DNA of 64,000 bases, taken from assembly GCF_003426815.1 (NCBI RefSeq), contig NZ_QKYK01000021.1, positions 32,960 to 96,959 of the forward strand, in the 5' to 3' direction. This document shows positions 51,088-60,230 of this stretch, one piece after another. Under the pieces are notes generated by a model. The model ran no database searches. It saw nothing but the letters and a program-made list of their open reading frames with translations, and was not told where the DNA came from. The DNA comes from Desertimonas flava. Lineage in GTDB: Bacteria > Actinomycetota > Acidimicrobiia > Acidimicrobiales > Ilumatobacteraceae. The stretch's first letter is position 1. Each line of letters opens with the position of its first letter. A program made the position numbers and the translations under genes.

Positions 51088-52164
51088 ATGGACCTCACGG
51101 TTGCGGCGGTGCCCGGCTACTTCGCCACGATGGGCGCGGAGCACGTCGTGCTGCGCCGGCGGGCAGCACGCAACGGTCCGTCGCCCGTCGACTACGAGCG
51201 CAACGACACGCGCGCCAGCCTCACGATGGGCGTCCTCAGCCTCGTGGTCCCGATGGCCACCAAGGCGGCGATGGAGCGAATCGCACCTCAACGCAGCCGC
51301 GCGGGTCGCGCCCTTGGCGGTCTGGCCGTCGGCGCCGCCGCCCTCACTGCGGCCGCCGACGGGGTTCGCAGCAGGCGGCGCGATCGAGTGGACCAGATGG
51401 ACCGGGCAGCCCGGATGGCCGACGCCATCGCACGCGTCGCCGGTCCGGTGGCCGTGGCTTCGGGCGCGATCGCCGCCTGTTCGGCGTGGGCGTCGGCGAC
51501 GTCACCGGAGAAGCTGTGGTCTCGCCGCCTCGGCGACCTGGGCACGGGTGCGACTGCTTCAGCGCTCGCCGTGGCCGGCTGGGACTTCATCTACTACTGG
51601 AACCACCGGTTCATGCACGAATGCCGAGCCCTCTGGGCGATCCACGTGGTGCACCACTCGTCGCAGCGCTACAACCTGTCCACCGCGCTCCGTCAGCCCG
51701 TCGCCGACTCGTTCGGCATGTTCGTGCCGATGGGCCTGCTCTGCCTGGCGGGCATTCGACCACGGCTCGTCGAGTTCGCCCGGGGCGTCAACCTGCTGTA
51801 CCAGTACTGGATCCACACCGACACGATCGGCCGGCTCGGCCCGATCGAGGAGGTGTTCAACACGGCGTCGCACCACCGCGTGCACCACGGCAGCAACGGG
51901 CGCTACATCGACCGCAACCACGGCAGCATCCTCATCACCTGGGACCGGCTGTTCGGGACGTTCCAGCGCGAGGACGAGCCGGTCGTCTACGGCTTGACGA
52001 AGAACATCGGCACGTACAACCCATGGCGCATCGCCACCCACGAGCACGCGGGCATCCTCGCCGACGTCCGCGACGCCCGGAACTGGCGGGACCGGCTCTC
52101 GTTCGTGCTGCGCGGCCCTGGATGGGCCTACCGCCGCCACGCCCTCGCCGCCGCGGCGGCATGA
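51088..52164 (+). CDS. Fatty acid hydroxylase/sterol desaturase-family membrane protein
   Basis: 358 residues. The diiron His motifs are intact: HRFMH (His173, His177), HVVHH (His186, His189, His190) and HHRVHHGSNG further on. Several hydrophobic helices anchor it in the membrane. The family hydroxylates or desaturates lipid-like substrates with O2. A region of Arg/Asp-rich helices (about 65-115) precedes the catalytic part. The ATG at 51088 is chosen because the first homologous segment follows it; an upstream ATG in frame exists. Confidence 0.87.
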   Translation: MDLTVAAVPGYFATMGAEHVVLRRRAARNGPSPVDYERNDTRASLTMGVLSLVVPMATKAAMERIAPQRSRAGRALGGLAVGAAALTAAADGVRSRRRDRVDQMDRAARMADAIARVAGPVAVASGAIAACSAWASATSPEKLWSRRLGDLGTGATASALAVAGWDFIYYWNHRFMHECRALWAIHVVHHSSQRYNLSTALRQPVADSFGMFVPMGLLCLAGIRPRLVEFARGVNLLYQYWIHTDTIGRLGPIEEVFNTASHHRVHHGSNGRYIDRNHGSILITWDRLFGTFQREDEPVVYGLTKNIGTYNPWRIATHEHAGILADVRDARNWRDRLSFVLRGPGWAYRRHALAAAAA

Positions 52165-52249
52165 CGTCCGCTGACGGCTCGATCCGAGGCCGGCCGGGTC
52201 GAACTCATAGTGTCGGCGGCGTGATCCGTGACGACGTGAGGAGAGCGGC

Positions 52250-52744
52250 ATGGCTGCCGAGTTCGAGCTGACCGACGAGATGCGCGAGGCAATTGGCGTA
52301 GAGAGCGAGCCGTGGCCGGTCGAGCTGACCACCACGAGCATCAGGGCCTTCGCCCGCGGCGTCGGCTACACCGACCGCCGCTACTACGACGAGGAGGCGG
52401 CCCGCGGCGCCGGCCTCGACACGCTTCCCGCTCCCCCGTGCTACCTCGGCACGCCGGTGTGGATCCCCGGCGAGAGCGATCCCACCTTCAGCGGCCCCCG
52501 GCGCAGCGGACCGGCCGTGAAGCACGGCCTCACGGGTCTCCTCGATGGTGGGACCGAGGTGGTCTACGAACGCCCGCTGAAGGCCGGCGACCGACTCTTC
52601 GTCACGTCGAAGATCTCCGACCTCGAGGTCAAGGAGTCCAAGGGGCTGGGCAAGATGCTGGTCGTCACGAGCGAGCAGACGTTCACCGAGCAGGACACCG
52701 GCGACGTGGTGATGCGCACGTTCGCCCAGGCGATCTACTACTGA
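52250..52744 (+). CDS. MaoC-like dehydratase, N-terminal (FAS1-type) domain protein
   Basis: 164 residues with a single hot-dog fold as in the HadA/FAS1-type dehydratase domain: TTTSIRAFARGVGYTDRRYY, PCYLGTPVWIPGES and VVYERPLKAGDRLFVTSKIS. On its own it lacks the catalytic Asp-His of hydratase 2; its partner is the MaoC protein encoded 18 bp downstream, which carries them. Together they would form an (R)-specific enoyl-CoA or enoyl-ACP hydratase like HadAB. Confidence 0.85.
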   Translation: MAAEFELTDEMREAIGVESEPWPVELTTTSIRAFARGVGYTDRRYYDEEAARGAGLDTLPAPPCYLGTPVWIPGESDPTFSGPRRSGPAVKHGLTGLLDGGTEVVYERPLKAGDRLFVTSKISDLEVKESKGLGKMLVVTSEQTFTEQDTGDVVMRTFAQAIYY

Positions 52745-52762
52745 GCCGAGAGGAAGCGACGA

Positions 52763-53179
52763 ATGCCGAAGTTCGACGACGTCAACGTGGGCGACGAGCT
52801 GCCCACGCTCACCAAGGCCCCCGGGCGCGCCCAGCTCGTGATGTACTGCGCCGGTTCGGGTGACTTCAACCCGCTGCACTGGGACCAGAGCTTCCCGCAG
52901 GCCCAGGCCATCGGCGACAACATCGTCCACGGCCGCATGAAGTGGTCCACGCTCGGCCAGGTGGTCTCCGACTGGGTCGGGTCCGACGGCTGGGTGCGCT
53001 CCGTGTCGTGCCAGTACCGGGGCATGGACATGCAGGGCACCGAGTGGTACGCCAAGGGCGTCGTCACGGGCAAGCGTGAGGAAGACGGCCGCAAGCTCGT
53101 CGACGTCGACGTGTGGACCGAGAACGCAGCCGGGCAGAAGACCACACCGGGCAAGGCGGTCGTCGTCCTCGACGCCTGA
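52763..53179 (+). CDS. MaoC-family (R)-enoyl hydratase subunit
   Basis: 138 residues, hot-dog fold with the hydratase-2 motif GSGDFNPLHWDQSFPQ, which places the catalytic Asp and His, followed by NIVHGRMKWSTLG. It pairs with the upstream protein. The ATG follows GAGAGGAAGCGACGA. The next gene starts directly at its stop. Confidence 0.9.
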   Translation: MPKFDDVNVGDELPTLTKAPGRAQLVMYCAGSGDFNPLHWDQSFPQAQAIGDNIVHGRMKWSTLGQVVSDWVGSDGWVRSVSCQYRGMDMQGTEWYAKGVVTGKREEDGRKLVDVDVWTENAAGQKTTPGKAVVVLDA

Positions 53180-53860
53180 GTGCCGATGCCGACCCAGCAA
53201 GTCCATCCCGCGGCGACGGTCGTGGTGGTGCGCGACGGCACCGAGGGGATCGAGACGCTGATGCTTCGCCGCAACGGGCGCGGCTCGTTCGGCGGCATGT
53301 GGGTGTTCCCGGGAGGTCGTGTCGACCCCGGCGACATCGACCCGACCGCTCCCGACGACGAGTTGGCGGCCGGGCGGCGGGCTGCGGTCCGCGAGGCGCG
53401 GGAGGAAGCGGCGATCGTGCTCGACCCCGACTCGCTGCTTGCCGTGTCGCACTGGCGCCCGCCGAGCAGCGTGCCCAAGGCCTTCGCCACGTGGTTCTTC
53501 GTCGCTGCGGCCAACGGCGACGTCGAGGTCACCGTCGACGGCTCGGAGATCCATGAGCACTCGTGGCTCACCCCGGCCATGGTGTTGCAGCGGCGCGACG
53601 CCGGGGCGATGGAACTGGCGCCACCCACGTTCGTCACGCTCACGCTGCTGGCCGTACACGACACGGTCGACCGCCTGCTCGACACGCTCCGTGCCGCCAC
53701 GCCGGAGCGCTTTCACACTCAGATGGGCGACATCGACGGCACCGGGGCGTTGTTCTGGCACGGCGACGAGCTCTACGCCGCCGAGCCCGGCCCCGCCGGG
53801 ACCCACCATCGGCTCCTGATGACCGACGCCGGCTGGCAGTACGTCCGCACGTCCGCCTGA
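53180..53860 (+). CDS. NUDIX hydrolase
   Basis: 226 residues. The Nudix box is present but carries an insertion between the leading Gly and the core: GGRVDPGD, then AVREAREEAAIVL. It hydrolyses nucleoside diphosphate derivatives or CoA; the long form with MWVFPGG and the insert is common in CoA-related NUDIX proteins, which would fit the preceding MaoC genes. The start is GTG 53180, immediately after the previous stop; ATG 53186 is possible. Confidence 0.88.
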   Translation: MPMPTQQVHPAATVVVVRDGTEGIETLMLRRNGRGSFGGMWVFPGGRVDPGDIDPTAPDDELAAGRRAAVREAREEAAIVLDPDSLLAVSHWRPPSSVPKAFATWFFVAAANGDVEVTVDGSEIHEHSWLTPAMVLQRRDAGAMELAPPTFVTLTLLAVHDTVDRLLDTLRAATPERFHTQMGDIDGTGALFWHGDELYAAEPGPAGTHHRLLMTDAGWQYVRTSA

Positions 53861-53910
53861 GCGCTCGACCGCCCCACCGTTCCGGCTCGCCTGATCGACG
53901 CGACCAGCCG

Positions 53911-54951
53911 TCAAAGAGCCCGTTCGACGCGCGCCAGTGCCTCGTCGACGTTGGCGTCGGAGGTCTGGAAGCTGGTGACGAAGCGGATCACGCCGGGAGA
54001 GAGCCGGTAGAACAGCAGACCCGCGGCCTCCAGCCGGTCCGCCGTCGCGTCGTCGCACCTGAGGAACAGCATGTTGACGTCGGGCCGATTCAGCAGCTCG
54101 GCACCGAGCTGCTCCAGACCGGCGGCGAGACGCGCCATCGCGGCATTGGCGTGAGCGGCGGTCTCCACCCATGCGTCGCCCTCGAGATAGGCGATGACCT
54201 GCGCCGACTGGAAGCGCATCTTGGAGCTCACGTGGCCCGCCCGCTTGAGGCGGTAGTACAGCTCGTTCGAGACGGCGTCGTCGAACGACACGATCGCATC
54301 AGCCGACACCCCGCCGTTCTTGATGGTGCCGAGCGACACGGCGTCGACGCCGGCGCGCCAGGTGAGCTCGGCCGGGCGGCAGTCGAGGGCGGCGACCGCG
54401 TTGGCGAGACGGGCGCCGTCCACGTGGACCCGGAGGCCACGCTCGCGGGCTCGCTTGGTGAGCGAGGTCAGTTCGTCGAGCTGGTAGAGCGTGCCGTGGT
54501 CGGTGGGCAGCGTGAGCGAGAGCACCTTGGGCTGCGAGGCGTGGCTGTCGCCCCAACGCGTCGCGGCGAAGGTCTCGTCGAGCGTCGCGGGCTGGATGCG
54601 GTAGTCGTCACCGGGAACGGTGCGCATCACCGCACCCCCACCGAACAACGACGTCGCCCCGCACTCGTTCTCGACGATGTGGGCGGACTCGTGACAGAGC
54701 ACGGCACCCCACGGCGGGCACATCGCAGAGAGGGCGAGACTGTTCGCTGCCGTCCCGCTGACCACGGGGAACACCCGGGCCGTGTCGTGCTCGAACACGT
54801 CGCGGACCACGCGATGGAGGTCGGCGGTCCACTCGTCGTCGCCGTAGGCGAGCGCCGAGCCGACGTTCGCCGCGGCGATCGCCTCGATGATCCGAGGGTG
54901 GGCACCTGCGGCGTTGTCGCTGCGCAGCTCGATGGGGCTCGGCGTGGTCAT
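53911..54951 (-). CDS. Threonine aldolase-like PLP enzyme
   Basis: 346 residues of the beta-eliminating lyase/low-specificity threonine aldolase fold: RSDNAAGAHPRIIEA at the start, HESAHIVENECGA, VHVDGARLANAVAAL and the PLP lysine in SLGTIKNGGVSADA. It would cleave threonine or allo-threonine to glycine and acetaldehyde, or a related beta-hydroxy amino acid. Start ATG 54951 by homology. The divergent YjbR gene begins 85 bp away. Confidence 0.87.
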   Translation of the reverse strand: MTTPSPIELRSDNAAGAHPRIIEAIAAANVGSALAYGDDEWTADLHRVVRDVFEHDTARVFPVVSGTAANSLALSAMCPPWGAVLCHESAHIVENECGATSLFGGGAVMRTVPGDDYRIQPATLDETFAATRWGDSHASQPKVLSLTLPTDHGTLYQLDELTSLTKRARERGLRVHVDGARLANAVAALDCRPAELTWRAGVDAVSLGTIKNGGVSADAIVSFDDAVSNELYYRLKRAGHVSSKMRFQSAQVIAYLEGDAWVETAAHANAAMARLAAGLEQLGAELLNRPDVNMLFLRCDDATADRLEAAGLLFYRLSPGVIRFVTSFQTSDANVDEALARVERAL

Positions 54952-55036
54952 CACAGCGTTCCTATCACCGGCGCCGGCGATCCGCGCCGATCCTCTCGCC
55001 GCCCGCTTCCGGACCGCGTCTGCGATCATCGACGCC

Positions 55037-55453
55037 GTGCCGGCGAACTTCGACGACTTCCTCCGCGACGCCATCGCTCGCGTCGCGGCCGTCGCCGCGC
55101 CGCTCCCCGACGCCTACGAGGAGGACGCGTGGATCGGCGTGCGCTGGCGCATCCGGCAGCGCACGTTCGCCCACGTCGCCCCCGTCGACGGGCGCTCGCC
55201 GGCGTTCGAACGCGCGGCCGGCGGACCCGGGCCGTACGTGGTGATGACGTTCCGCTCCGACGGCGACGAGCTCGACACGTTGAGCCGGATCGGCTACCCG
55301 TACTTCAAGCCCGACTGGTCCCCGACCGTCGTCGGCCTGCACCTCACCGACGAGAGCGACTGGGACGAGATCGCCGAGCTCGTCACCGAGAGCTACTGCC
55401 TCCTCGCCCCGAAGAAGCTGGCCCGGCTCGTCGCCCGGCCGCCCCAGGACTGA
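55037..55453 (+). CDS. MmcQ/YjbR-family protein
   Basis: 138 residues with the double-wing YjbR fold: DAYEEDAWIGVRWRIRQRTF, MTFRSDGDELDTL, then the hallmark tail segment WDEIAELVTESYCLLAPKKL. The family's molecular role is not known, though DNA binding has been suggested. The GTG at 55037 is chosen because homology starts there. A paralogue lies at 60891-61271. Confidence 0.82.
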   Translation: MPANFDDFLRDAIARVAAVAAPLPDAYEEDAWIGVRWRIRQRTFAHVAPVDGRSPAFERAAGGPGPYVVMTFRSDGDELDTLSRIGYPYFKPDWSPTVVGLHLTDESDWDEIAELVTESYCLLAPKKLARLVARPPQD

Positions 55454-55460
55454 GCGCGGA

Positions 55461-56690
55461 TCAGTCGATCGCGAGCCTGCGGCCCGGCGTGAACCGCACG
55501 GGCATCGTCTTGATGCCGGCGATGAAGCTCGATGCCAGGCGCTCGGCCTCGCCGGCCGGCTCGACGTCGGGGAGTCGGGTGAGCAGCTCGCGGAACATCG
55601 CCGCCGTCTCGATGCGCGCGACGTGCATCCCGAGGCAGAGATGGGGACCGCCGGCGCCGAACGCGACGTGCGGGTTCGGCGAGCGACCGATGTCGAAACG
55701 GTCGGGATCGTCGAACACGTCCTCGTCACGGTTGGCCGACCCGTAGAACACGACGACGCGGTCGCCGGCAGCGAGATCGACGCCGTGCAAGGTGGTGTCC
55801 TCCATCACGGTCCGCTGGAAGTTGGCGACGGGGCTCGTGTAGCGCAGCATCTCCTCGACGGCCGACGGCAGCAAGCCGTCCAGGTCGGCGATGAGGCGGG
55901 CCCGCACGTCGGGATGGGCGAAGAGCAGCTCGAGACCGGCCGCGATCAGGTTGCGCGTGGTGTCGCCACCGGCGTTGACGAGGAGCAGGAAGAACATCTG
56001 CAGCTCACCGTCGGTGAGGCGGTCGCCGTCGACGGTCGCCTGGACGAGCGTCGAGGCGATGTCGTCGCCGGGCGAGCGCCGCTTCTCCTCGATCACCGAT
56101 GCCGCATAGGTCAGCATCTCGACCACGGCGCCGGCCCGTTCCTCGGGACTGTGCACGGTGTCGTCGGTGGTGTGCATCATCTCGGTCAGTTCGTAGAGGC
56201 GCTCCCCGTCGGACCGAGGGATGCCCATCAGCTCGGCGATCAGTCCCGACGGCAGACGCCCGGCGACATCGGCGACCAGATCGCACTCACCGCGCTCGAT
56301 CACGTCGTCGACGATGTCCCGGGCCAGTGACTCGATCCGCGCGGTGAGCGACTGGGCGTTGCGGGGCGTGAACCCGCGCGACACCAGCAGCTTGAACCGG
56401 TCGTGCTCGGGCGGGTCCATGAACAGCATCATCTGCCTGGTGCCGGCGAGCTGCTCCTCGGTCGGGTCGCCGACCATCGGCCCCTTGGCCGCCGAGCTGA
56501 ACACCTTCGGTTGCCGGCTCACCGTTCGGACGTCGTCGTAGCGGGTCACGGCCCAGAACCCTGGCGTGCCCGGCTCGGGATGGTGGTACACCGGCGCGTT
56601 GGCCCGCAGCCACGCGTACTGCTCCCACGGGTGTCCGTGCCGGAACGAGTCCGGCGAGATGAGATCGATCTGCACGTCGGTGGCCCCCAT
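55461..56690 (-). CDS. Cytochrome P450
   Basis: 409 residues. The I-helix VNAGGDTTRN, the ExxR pair in EEMLRYTSP and the heme-binding FGAGGPHLCLGMHVAR (axial Cys) are intact, as is the K-helix region VANFQRTVMEDTTLHGVDL. It is a soluble bacterial class I enzyme needing a ferredoxin, none of which is nearby. It follows a carotenoid oxygenase by 64 bp on the same strand, so both may act on one terpenoid or aromatic substrate. Start ATG 56690 from homology. Confidence 0.93.
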   Translation of the reverse strand: MGATDVQIDLISPDSFRHGHPWEQYAWLRANAPVYHHPEPGTPGFWAVTRYDDVRTVSRQPKVFSSAAKGPMVGDPTEEQLAGTRQMMLFMDPPEHDRFKLLVSRGFTPRNAQSLTARIESLARDIVDDVIERGECDLVADVAGRLPSGLIAELMGIPRSDGERLYELTEMMHTTDDTVHSPEERAGAVVEMLTYAASVIEEKRRSPGDDIASTLVQATVDGDRLTDGELQMFFLLLVNAGGDTTRNLIAAGLELLFAHPDVRARLIADLDGLLPSAVEEMLRYTSPVANFQRTVMEDTTLHGVDLAAGDRVVVFYGSANRDEDVFDDPDRFDIGRSPNPHVAFGAGGPHLCLGMHVARIETAAMFRELLTRLPDVEPAGEAERLASSFIAGIKTMPVRFTPGRRLAID

Positions 56691-56754
56691 GGCGGCATGG
56701 TAGGCAGCGACCCGGCGGGCGGGTTCATCGGGCGAGTGCGGTGGCTGACGAGCC

Positions 56755-58065
56755 TCAGCCGGCGGGGATCCAGTTGCCGTGGAAGCCGGCCGGAACCCGC
56801 TGCGGCAACTCGACCGACGCCACCGGGCCGGCGGCGAGATCCTGGGCGGCGAGCACGACATAGCTCGACCTCGCGGTCGAACGGTCGTGGGCGTAGAGCA
56901 TCAGCCAGCCGTCGTCCTCGGCCTGGCCCGGCGACGGGCTGCCACCGGTCGGTACGAACACGGCCTCGCTGAGGAACCACTGGGATCCGGGCTCCCACGC
57001 CTCGGTCGAGCCGGCCTCGAGGTCGTGCTTCAGCACCGCCGCCGTCTGGCCGATCATCCCGGCGACGGTGTACCCGTACCGGTGACGCCGGCCGACGACA
57101 CCCTCGTTGACGCGCGGGAACTCCTGCGCCCGGTCCGACAGCAGGGCCTCGCTGACCGATCCGTTGGCCGGATCGAGCGTCCACCGTACGAGCGTCGGCG
57201 CCGCCGCGCCGGGACCGTGGGGATCACTGTGATCGAAGGCCTTGGGCCACTTGACCACGTCGACCACGACGCGGCCGTCGGGCAGATCGAACGCGTTGAG
57301 CGGGTGGAACACGTACGACGACGGTGCCTCGCACCACACGACCTGGTCGGGCGCCCCGAGCAGCGGCAGCACGCCGACTCGGGCGGCGCGATCGGGCTGC
57401 CAGGCGAACGGCGACGTCCCGCCGGCCGCCGCATCGAACGTCACGGGGAGATCGAACACGAGCACCTTGGACTCGGTGATCGCCGTGTCGTGCACCATCG
57501 GCGAGTCGGCGAGGGGGATCTCCACATCGTGGAGGACGCGGGCGTCCGGGCCGACAGCGAGATAGTGCACGGCGGCGGACGGCGGCTGGTACGTCACGGC
57601 GTGCAGGAGACCGGTGGCGGGGTCGACCTTCGGGTGAGCGGTGTAGGCGCCGTCGAGCGTGCCGTCGAACGTGGAAACCCCGATCGGGTCGAGCTCGAAC
57701 GACAGCTCGACGGGCGGCGGGAACGACTCGACGATGGCGAACGTGCTGGCGCCGATGCCGATGACGTTGGTGTTCGGCGGGAAGGGCGCTCCGGGCGCCG
57801 ACGTCCAGCGGTTGCGGTACCACTCGCAGCGACCGTCGCGCAGGCGCACGCCGTGCACCATCCCCTCGCCGAAGAACCAGTGGTACGTCGCCGGATCGGC
57901 GCTCTTGGGGTTGGGGCCGATGCGCACGTAGCGGCCGTCCAGCTCGGCCGGCAACGATCCGGTGACGGGGAGGTCGAAGGCGGTCACCTCCTCGGTGACG
58001 GGGGCGAACTCGTCGTCGAGGTAGCTACGGACCGTCGTGGTGGAAGATTCATGTACGGTGTCCAT
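56755..58065 (-). CDS. Carotenoid oxygenase (CCD/lignostilbene dioxygenase) family protein
   Basis: 436 residues with a seven-bladed propeller and the four iron-binding His residues in TAHPKVD, MVHDTAIT, FHPLNAFD and FHGNWIP. It cleaves a carbon-carbon double bond of carotenoids, apocarotenoids or stilbenes. The TetR gene lies divergently 31 bp away and the ATG lies inside a putative operator, so it is probably repressed by that protein. A P450 gene follows in the same unit. Confidence 0.9.
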   Translation of the reverse strand: MDTVHESSTTTVRSYLDDEFAPVTEEVTAFDLPVTGSLPAELDGRYVRIGPNPKSADPATYHWFFGEGMVHGVRLRDGRCEWYRNRWTSAPGAPFPPNTNVIGIGASTFAIVESFPPPVELSFELDPIGVSTFDGTLDGAYTAHPKVDPATGLLHAVTYQPPSAAVHYLAVGPDARVLHDVEIPLADSPMVHDTAITESKVLVFDLPVTFDAAAGGTSPFAWQPDRAARVGVLPLLGAPDQVVWCEAPSSYVFHPLNAFDLPDGRVVVDVVKWPKAFDHSDPHGPGAAAPTLVRWTLDPANGSVSEALLSDRAQEFPRVNEGVVGRRHRYGYTVAGMIGQTAAVLKHDLEAGSTEAWEPGSQWFLSEAVFVPTGGSPSPGQAEDDGWLMLYAHDRSTARSSYVVLAAQDLAAGPVASVELPQRVPAGFHGNWIPAG

Positions 58066-58078
58066 ATAGCGACGACAC
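58058..58078. promoter_or_regulatory. Candidate TetR operator between divergent genes
   Basis: GTGTC (58058-58062) and GACAC (58074-58078) are inverted copies 11 bp apart, overlapping the start codon of the carotenoid oxygenase and lying 18 bp upstream of the TetR gene. Confidence 0.4.
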
Positions 58079-58096
58079 TGACAGACTGAGCGGCTG

Positions 58097-58702
58097 TTGG
58101 CAAGCACGAATCGACAAAACCCGCGACGACGGAATCCCAAGGGCCAGGGCGTCCAGCTCCGTGAGGAGCTCCTCGCTGCCGCGACGCGCATGCTCGACGA
58201 GTCGGGCGATCCCGCCACGGTGACCATCCGCGGCGTCGCGGCCGCGGTGGGCGTGGTGCCCAATGCCGTCTATCTCCACTTCGCCAACCGGCAGGCGCTG
58301 CTGGTCGCCCTCGTGGCCGACCGCTTCGCCGCCTTCGGCGATCACATCCGCACGGCGACGAACGCCGCCGGCAACGACCCGCTCGAGCGCGTCAAGGCCG
58401 GTCACCGCGCCTACATCGAGTTCGCCCTCGCCCACCACGGCCACTACCGCCTGATGTTCGGCGACGATGCCGGCGAGCCGGCGGTGAGCATCGGACTCGA
58501 CGCCTTCGGGCTGTGCGTCGACGGCTGCCGCGAACTGTCGACCGCAGGACTCATCGGCGACGTCGACCCCGAGGAACTGGCCGCCGCGCTCTGGGCGTTC
58601 GATCACGGCTACGTCGAGCTCGCCCGCACCAACAAGGGCCGGCTCCTCGCCGACCCCGACCAGGCCCTCGCCACCCTCCTCGCTGCGATCACCCGCCGCT
58701 GA
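58097..58702 (+). CDS. TetR-family regulator
   Basis: 201 residues. The N-terminal helix-turn-helix is ATVTIRGVAAAVGVVPNAVY followed by HFANRQALLVALVADRF. The ligand domain is of the TetR_C type. The start is a TTG at 58097; no ATG or GTG fits the conserved N-terminus. It is divergent from the carotenoid oxygenase-P450 pair, its likely target, and ends in a long hairpin terminator. Confidence 0.88.
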   Translation: MASTNRQNPRRRNPKGQGVQLREELLAAATRMLDESGDPATVTIRGVAAAVGVVPNAVYLHFANRQALLVALVADRFAAFGDHIRTATNAAGNDPLERVKAGHRAYIEFALAHHGHYRLMFGDDAGEPAVSIGLDAFGLCVDGCRELSTAGLIGDVDPEELAAALWAFDHGYVELARTNKGRLLADPDQALATLLAAITRR

Positions 58703-58742
58703 CGTCGCCGCTCTCCGGCGAAGCCGCCGGTCAGCGGCGACG
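58703..58742. terminator. Long bidirectional terminator hairpin
   Basis: CGTCGCCGCT (58703-58712) pairs with 58733-58742; after a CT/TC mismatch the inner CCGGCG/CGCCGG pair (58715-58720, 58725-58730) closes on AAGC. It separates the convergent TetR and EVE genes and includes the EVE stop codon. Confidence 0.8.
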
Positions 58743-59195
58743 CTTGCGGGAACCGGCGGCGACGACGGCGTCGAACTCGCGCTCGGTGAGGGGCAGCACC
58801 GACAGCCGGTTGCCCTTCGCCGTCAGGCGCGAGTCGGCCATCTCCGGCATCGCCTTGAGGTCGTCGAGCGGCACGAACGTGAGCGCCTTCACGGGCGCGA
58901 CGGTCACCCAGTCCCACCGCGGATCGGACGAGTCGGACGTGGGGTCGTAGTACTTCGACTGCGGATCGAACTGCGTCGGGTCGGGCTCGGCCGCCTTGAC
59001 GATCTTGCACACGCCGGCAGCACCCGGCGGCTTGGCGTTGGAGTGGTAGAAGATCGCCTTGTCGCCGACCTTCATCTCGCGCAGGTAGTTCCGTGCCTGG
59101 AAGTTGCGGATGCCGTCCCAGCCCTCCCGCTTGACCCGGACGAGGTCGTCGTAGCCGAACACGTCGGGTTCCGATTTCAACAGCCAGTACGCCAC
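58731..59195 (-). CDS. EVE-domain protein
   Basis: 154 residues of the EVE (PUA-like) family: MAYWLLKSEPDVFGYDDL, GIRNFQARNYLREMKVGDKA, FYHSNAKPPGAAGVCKIVKA. The fold binds modified bases in DNA or RNA; human thymocyte nuclear protein 1 is a relative. A very basic SRKRRR tail is present. Starts at ATG 59195. Confidence 0.92.
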   Translation of the reverse strand: MAYWLLKSEPDVFGYDDLVRVKREGWDGIRNFQARNYLREMKVGDKAIFYHSNAKPPGAAGVCKIVKAAEPDPTQFDPQSKYYDPTSDSSDPRWDWVTVAPVKALTFVPLDDLKAMPEMADSRLTAKGNRLSVLPLTEREFDAVVAAGSRKRRR

Positions 59196-59222
59196 GATCG
59201 ACGACCGTACCGGATCACGCCG

Positions 59223-60116
59223 TCACCGGCTGAGACGCTCCTGCGCCCGTTCGGCCTCCTCGACCGCATCGCGATGCGCCTCGTCGGCCGCGGCGAGCGC
59301 CGCCTCGGCCTCGTCGCGAGCTGCGGCGAGCTCAGCCAGGCGGGCTTCGGCCTCGGCCACCCGAGTCGCCGCCTTGGCCGCCACCGCACGTGCTTTCGAC
59401 AGCGCGGCCTCGGCCGTCGTCAGCGCGGCGGCCGCCGCCTTCGACGCCCGCTCGGCATCGGCCCGTTCTTGTCGCTCGGCTCGCCTGCGCTCCAGCTCGG
59501 CCCGGTCGACCACATCGGCCGCTGGTCGCTCCTCCGACGACGCTGGGGCGGGCTTCTTGCGGGCTGACGGCGCCTTGCCGCGCGCCGGCTCCTTGCCGCG
59601 CGCCGGTTCCGGCCGGCCGGCGCCGACGACGCCGAACGGATCGGCCACACCGGGGTCGGCGGCACCGAGCAGGCCGTCACGCAGCAGGTCGACGGCGGCC
59701 CGGTTGGCGGCGATCTCGCTGAGCCGGGTACCGACGTCGATCGACGACGACCCGGTGCCGCGCTGGCCGTGTCGCTGCGCGACCGCGACTGCGGCGTCGA
59801 CGAGCTCGGCCGAGCGGGCGCGCAACGTCTTCATCCGGCCGCGGAGGTCACCGCCACCGCGCCCGGCCATCGCTTCCTCCTGAGCGTCCAGGACGTCGAC
59901 GGCCGCGTCGGCGAACGCCGCAGCCGCATCGGCTTGCTCGCCGGCGGCCACGTTGAGCGCCCAGTCGGCGACGCCGAGGCGCCGCAGTGCCTTGACAGCC
60001 TCGGCTCCGTCGCGGTCCCCGTCGGCACGAAGGGACTTGGCGAGGTCGTTCCGTGCCGACACGAACTCTGCGGGCACGGTGGCGAGCAGCGTGCGGAGTG
60101 TCGCGACGTCGACCAT
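59223..60116 (-). CDS. Ala-rich coiled-coil protein of unknown function
   Basis: 297 residues. The N-terminal 170 residues are a helical domain with DVATLRTLLATVPAEFVSAR and LRRLGVADWALNVAAGEQAD, conserved enough to suggest a folded domain. A Lys/Pro/Ala-rich linker (GKEPARGKAPSARKKPAPAS) leads into a long coiled coil (ELERRRAERQERADAERASK to the end). No signal peptide or catalytic motif is seen. Similar proteins are common in this phylum next to TetR genes. Start ATG 60116 by frame and content. Confidence 0.7.
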   Translation of the reverse strand: MVDVATLRTLLATVPAEFVSARNDLAKSLRADGDRDGAEAVKALRRLGVADWALNVAAGEQADAAAAFADAAVDVLDAQEEAMAGRGGGDLRGRMKTLRARSAELVDAAVAVAQRHGQRGTGSSSIDVGTRLSEIAANRAAVDLLRDGLLGAADPGVADPFGVVGAGRPEPARGKEPARGKAPSARKKPAPASSEERPAADVVDRAELERRRAERQERADAERASKAAAAALTTAEAALSKARAVAAKAATRVAEAEARLAELAAARDEAEAALAAADEAHRDAVEEAERAQERLSR

Positions 60117-60230
60117 GGGTCCGATTCTCGCAGGCCCGAAGCTTCGTTCGCCGGGGTCGCGCGACCGGCGTATTGTTGCCGGCGAGATCCGGCGGGATCT
60201 CCGCGCCCCACCATTGAAAAGGACGGTCAC

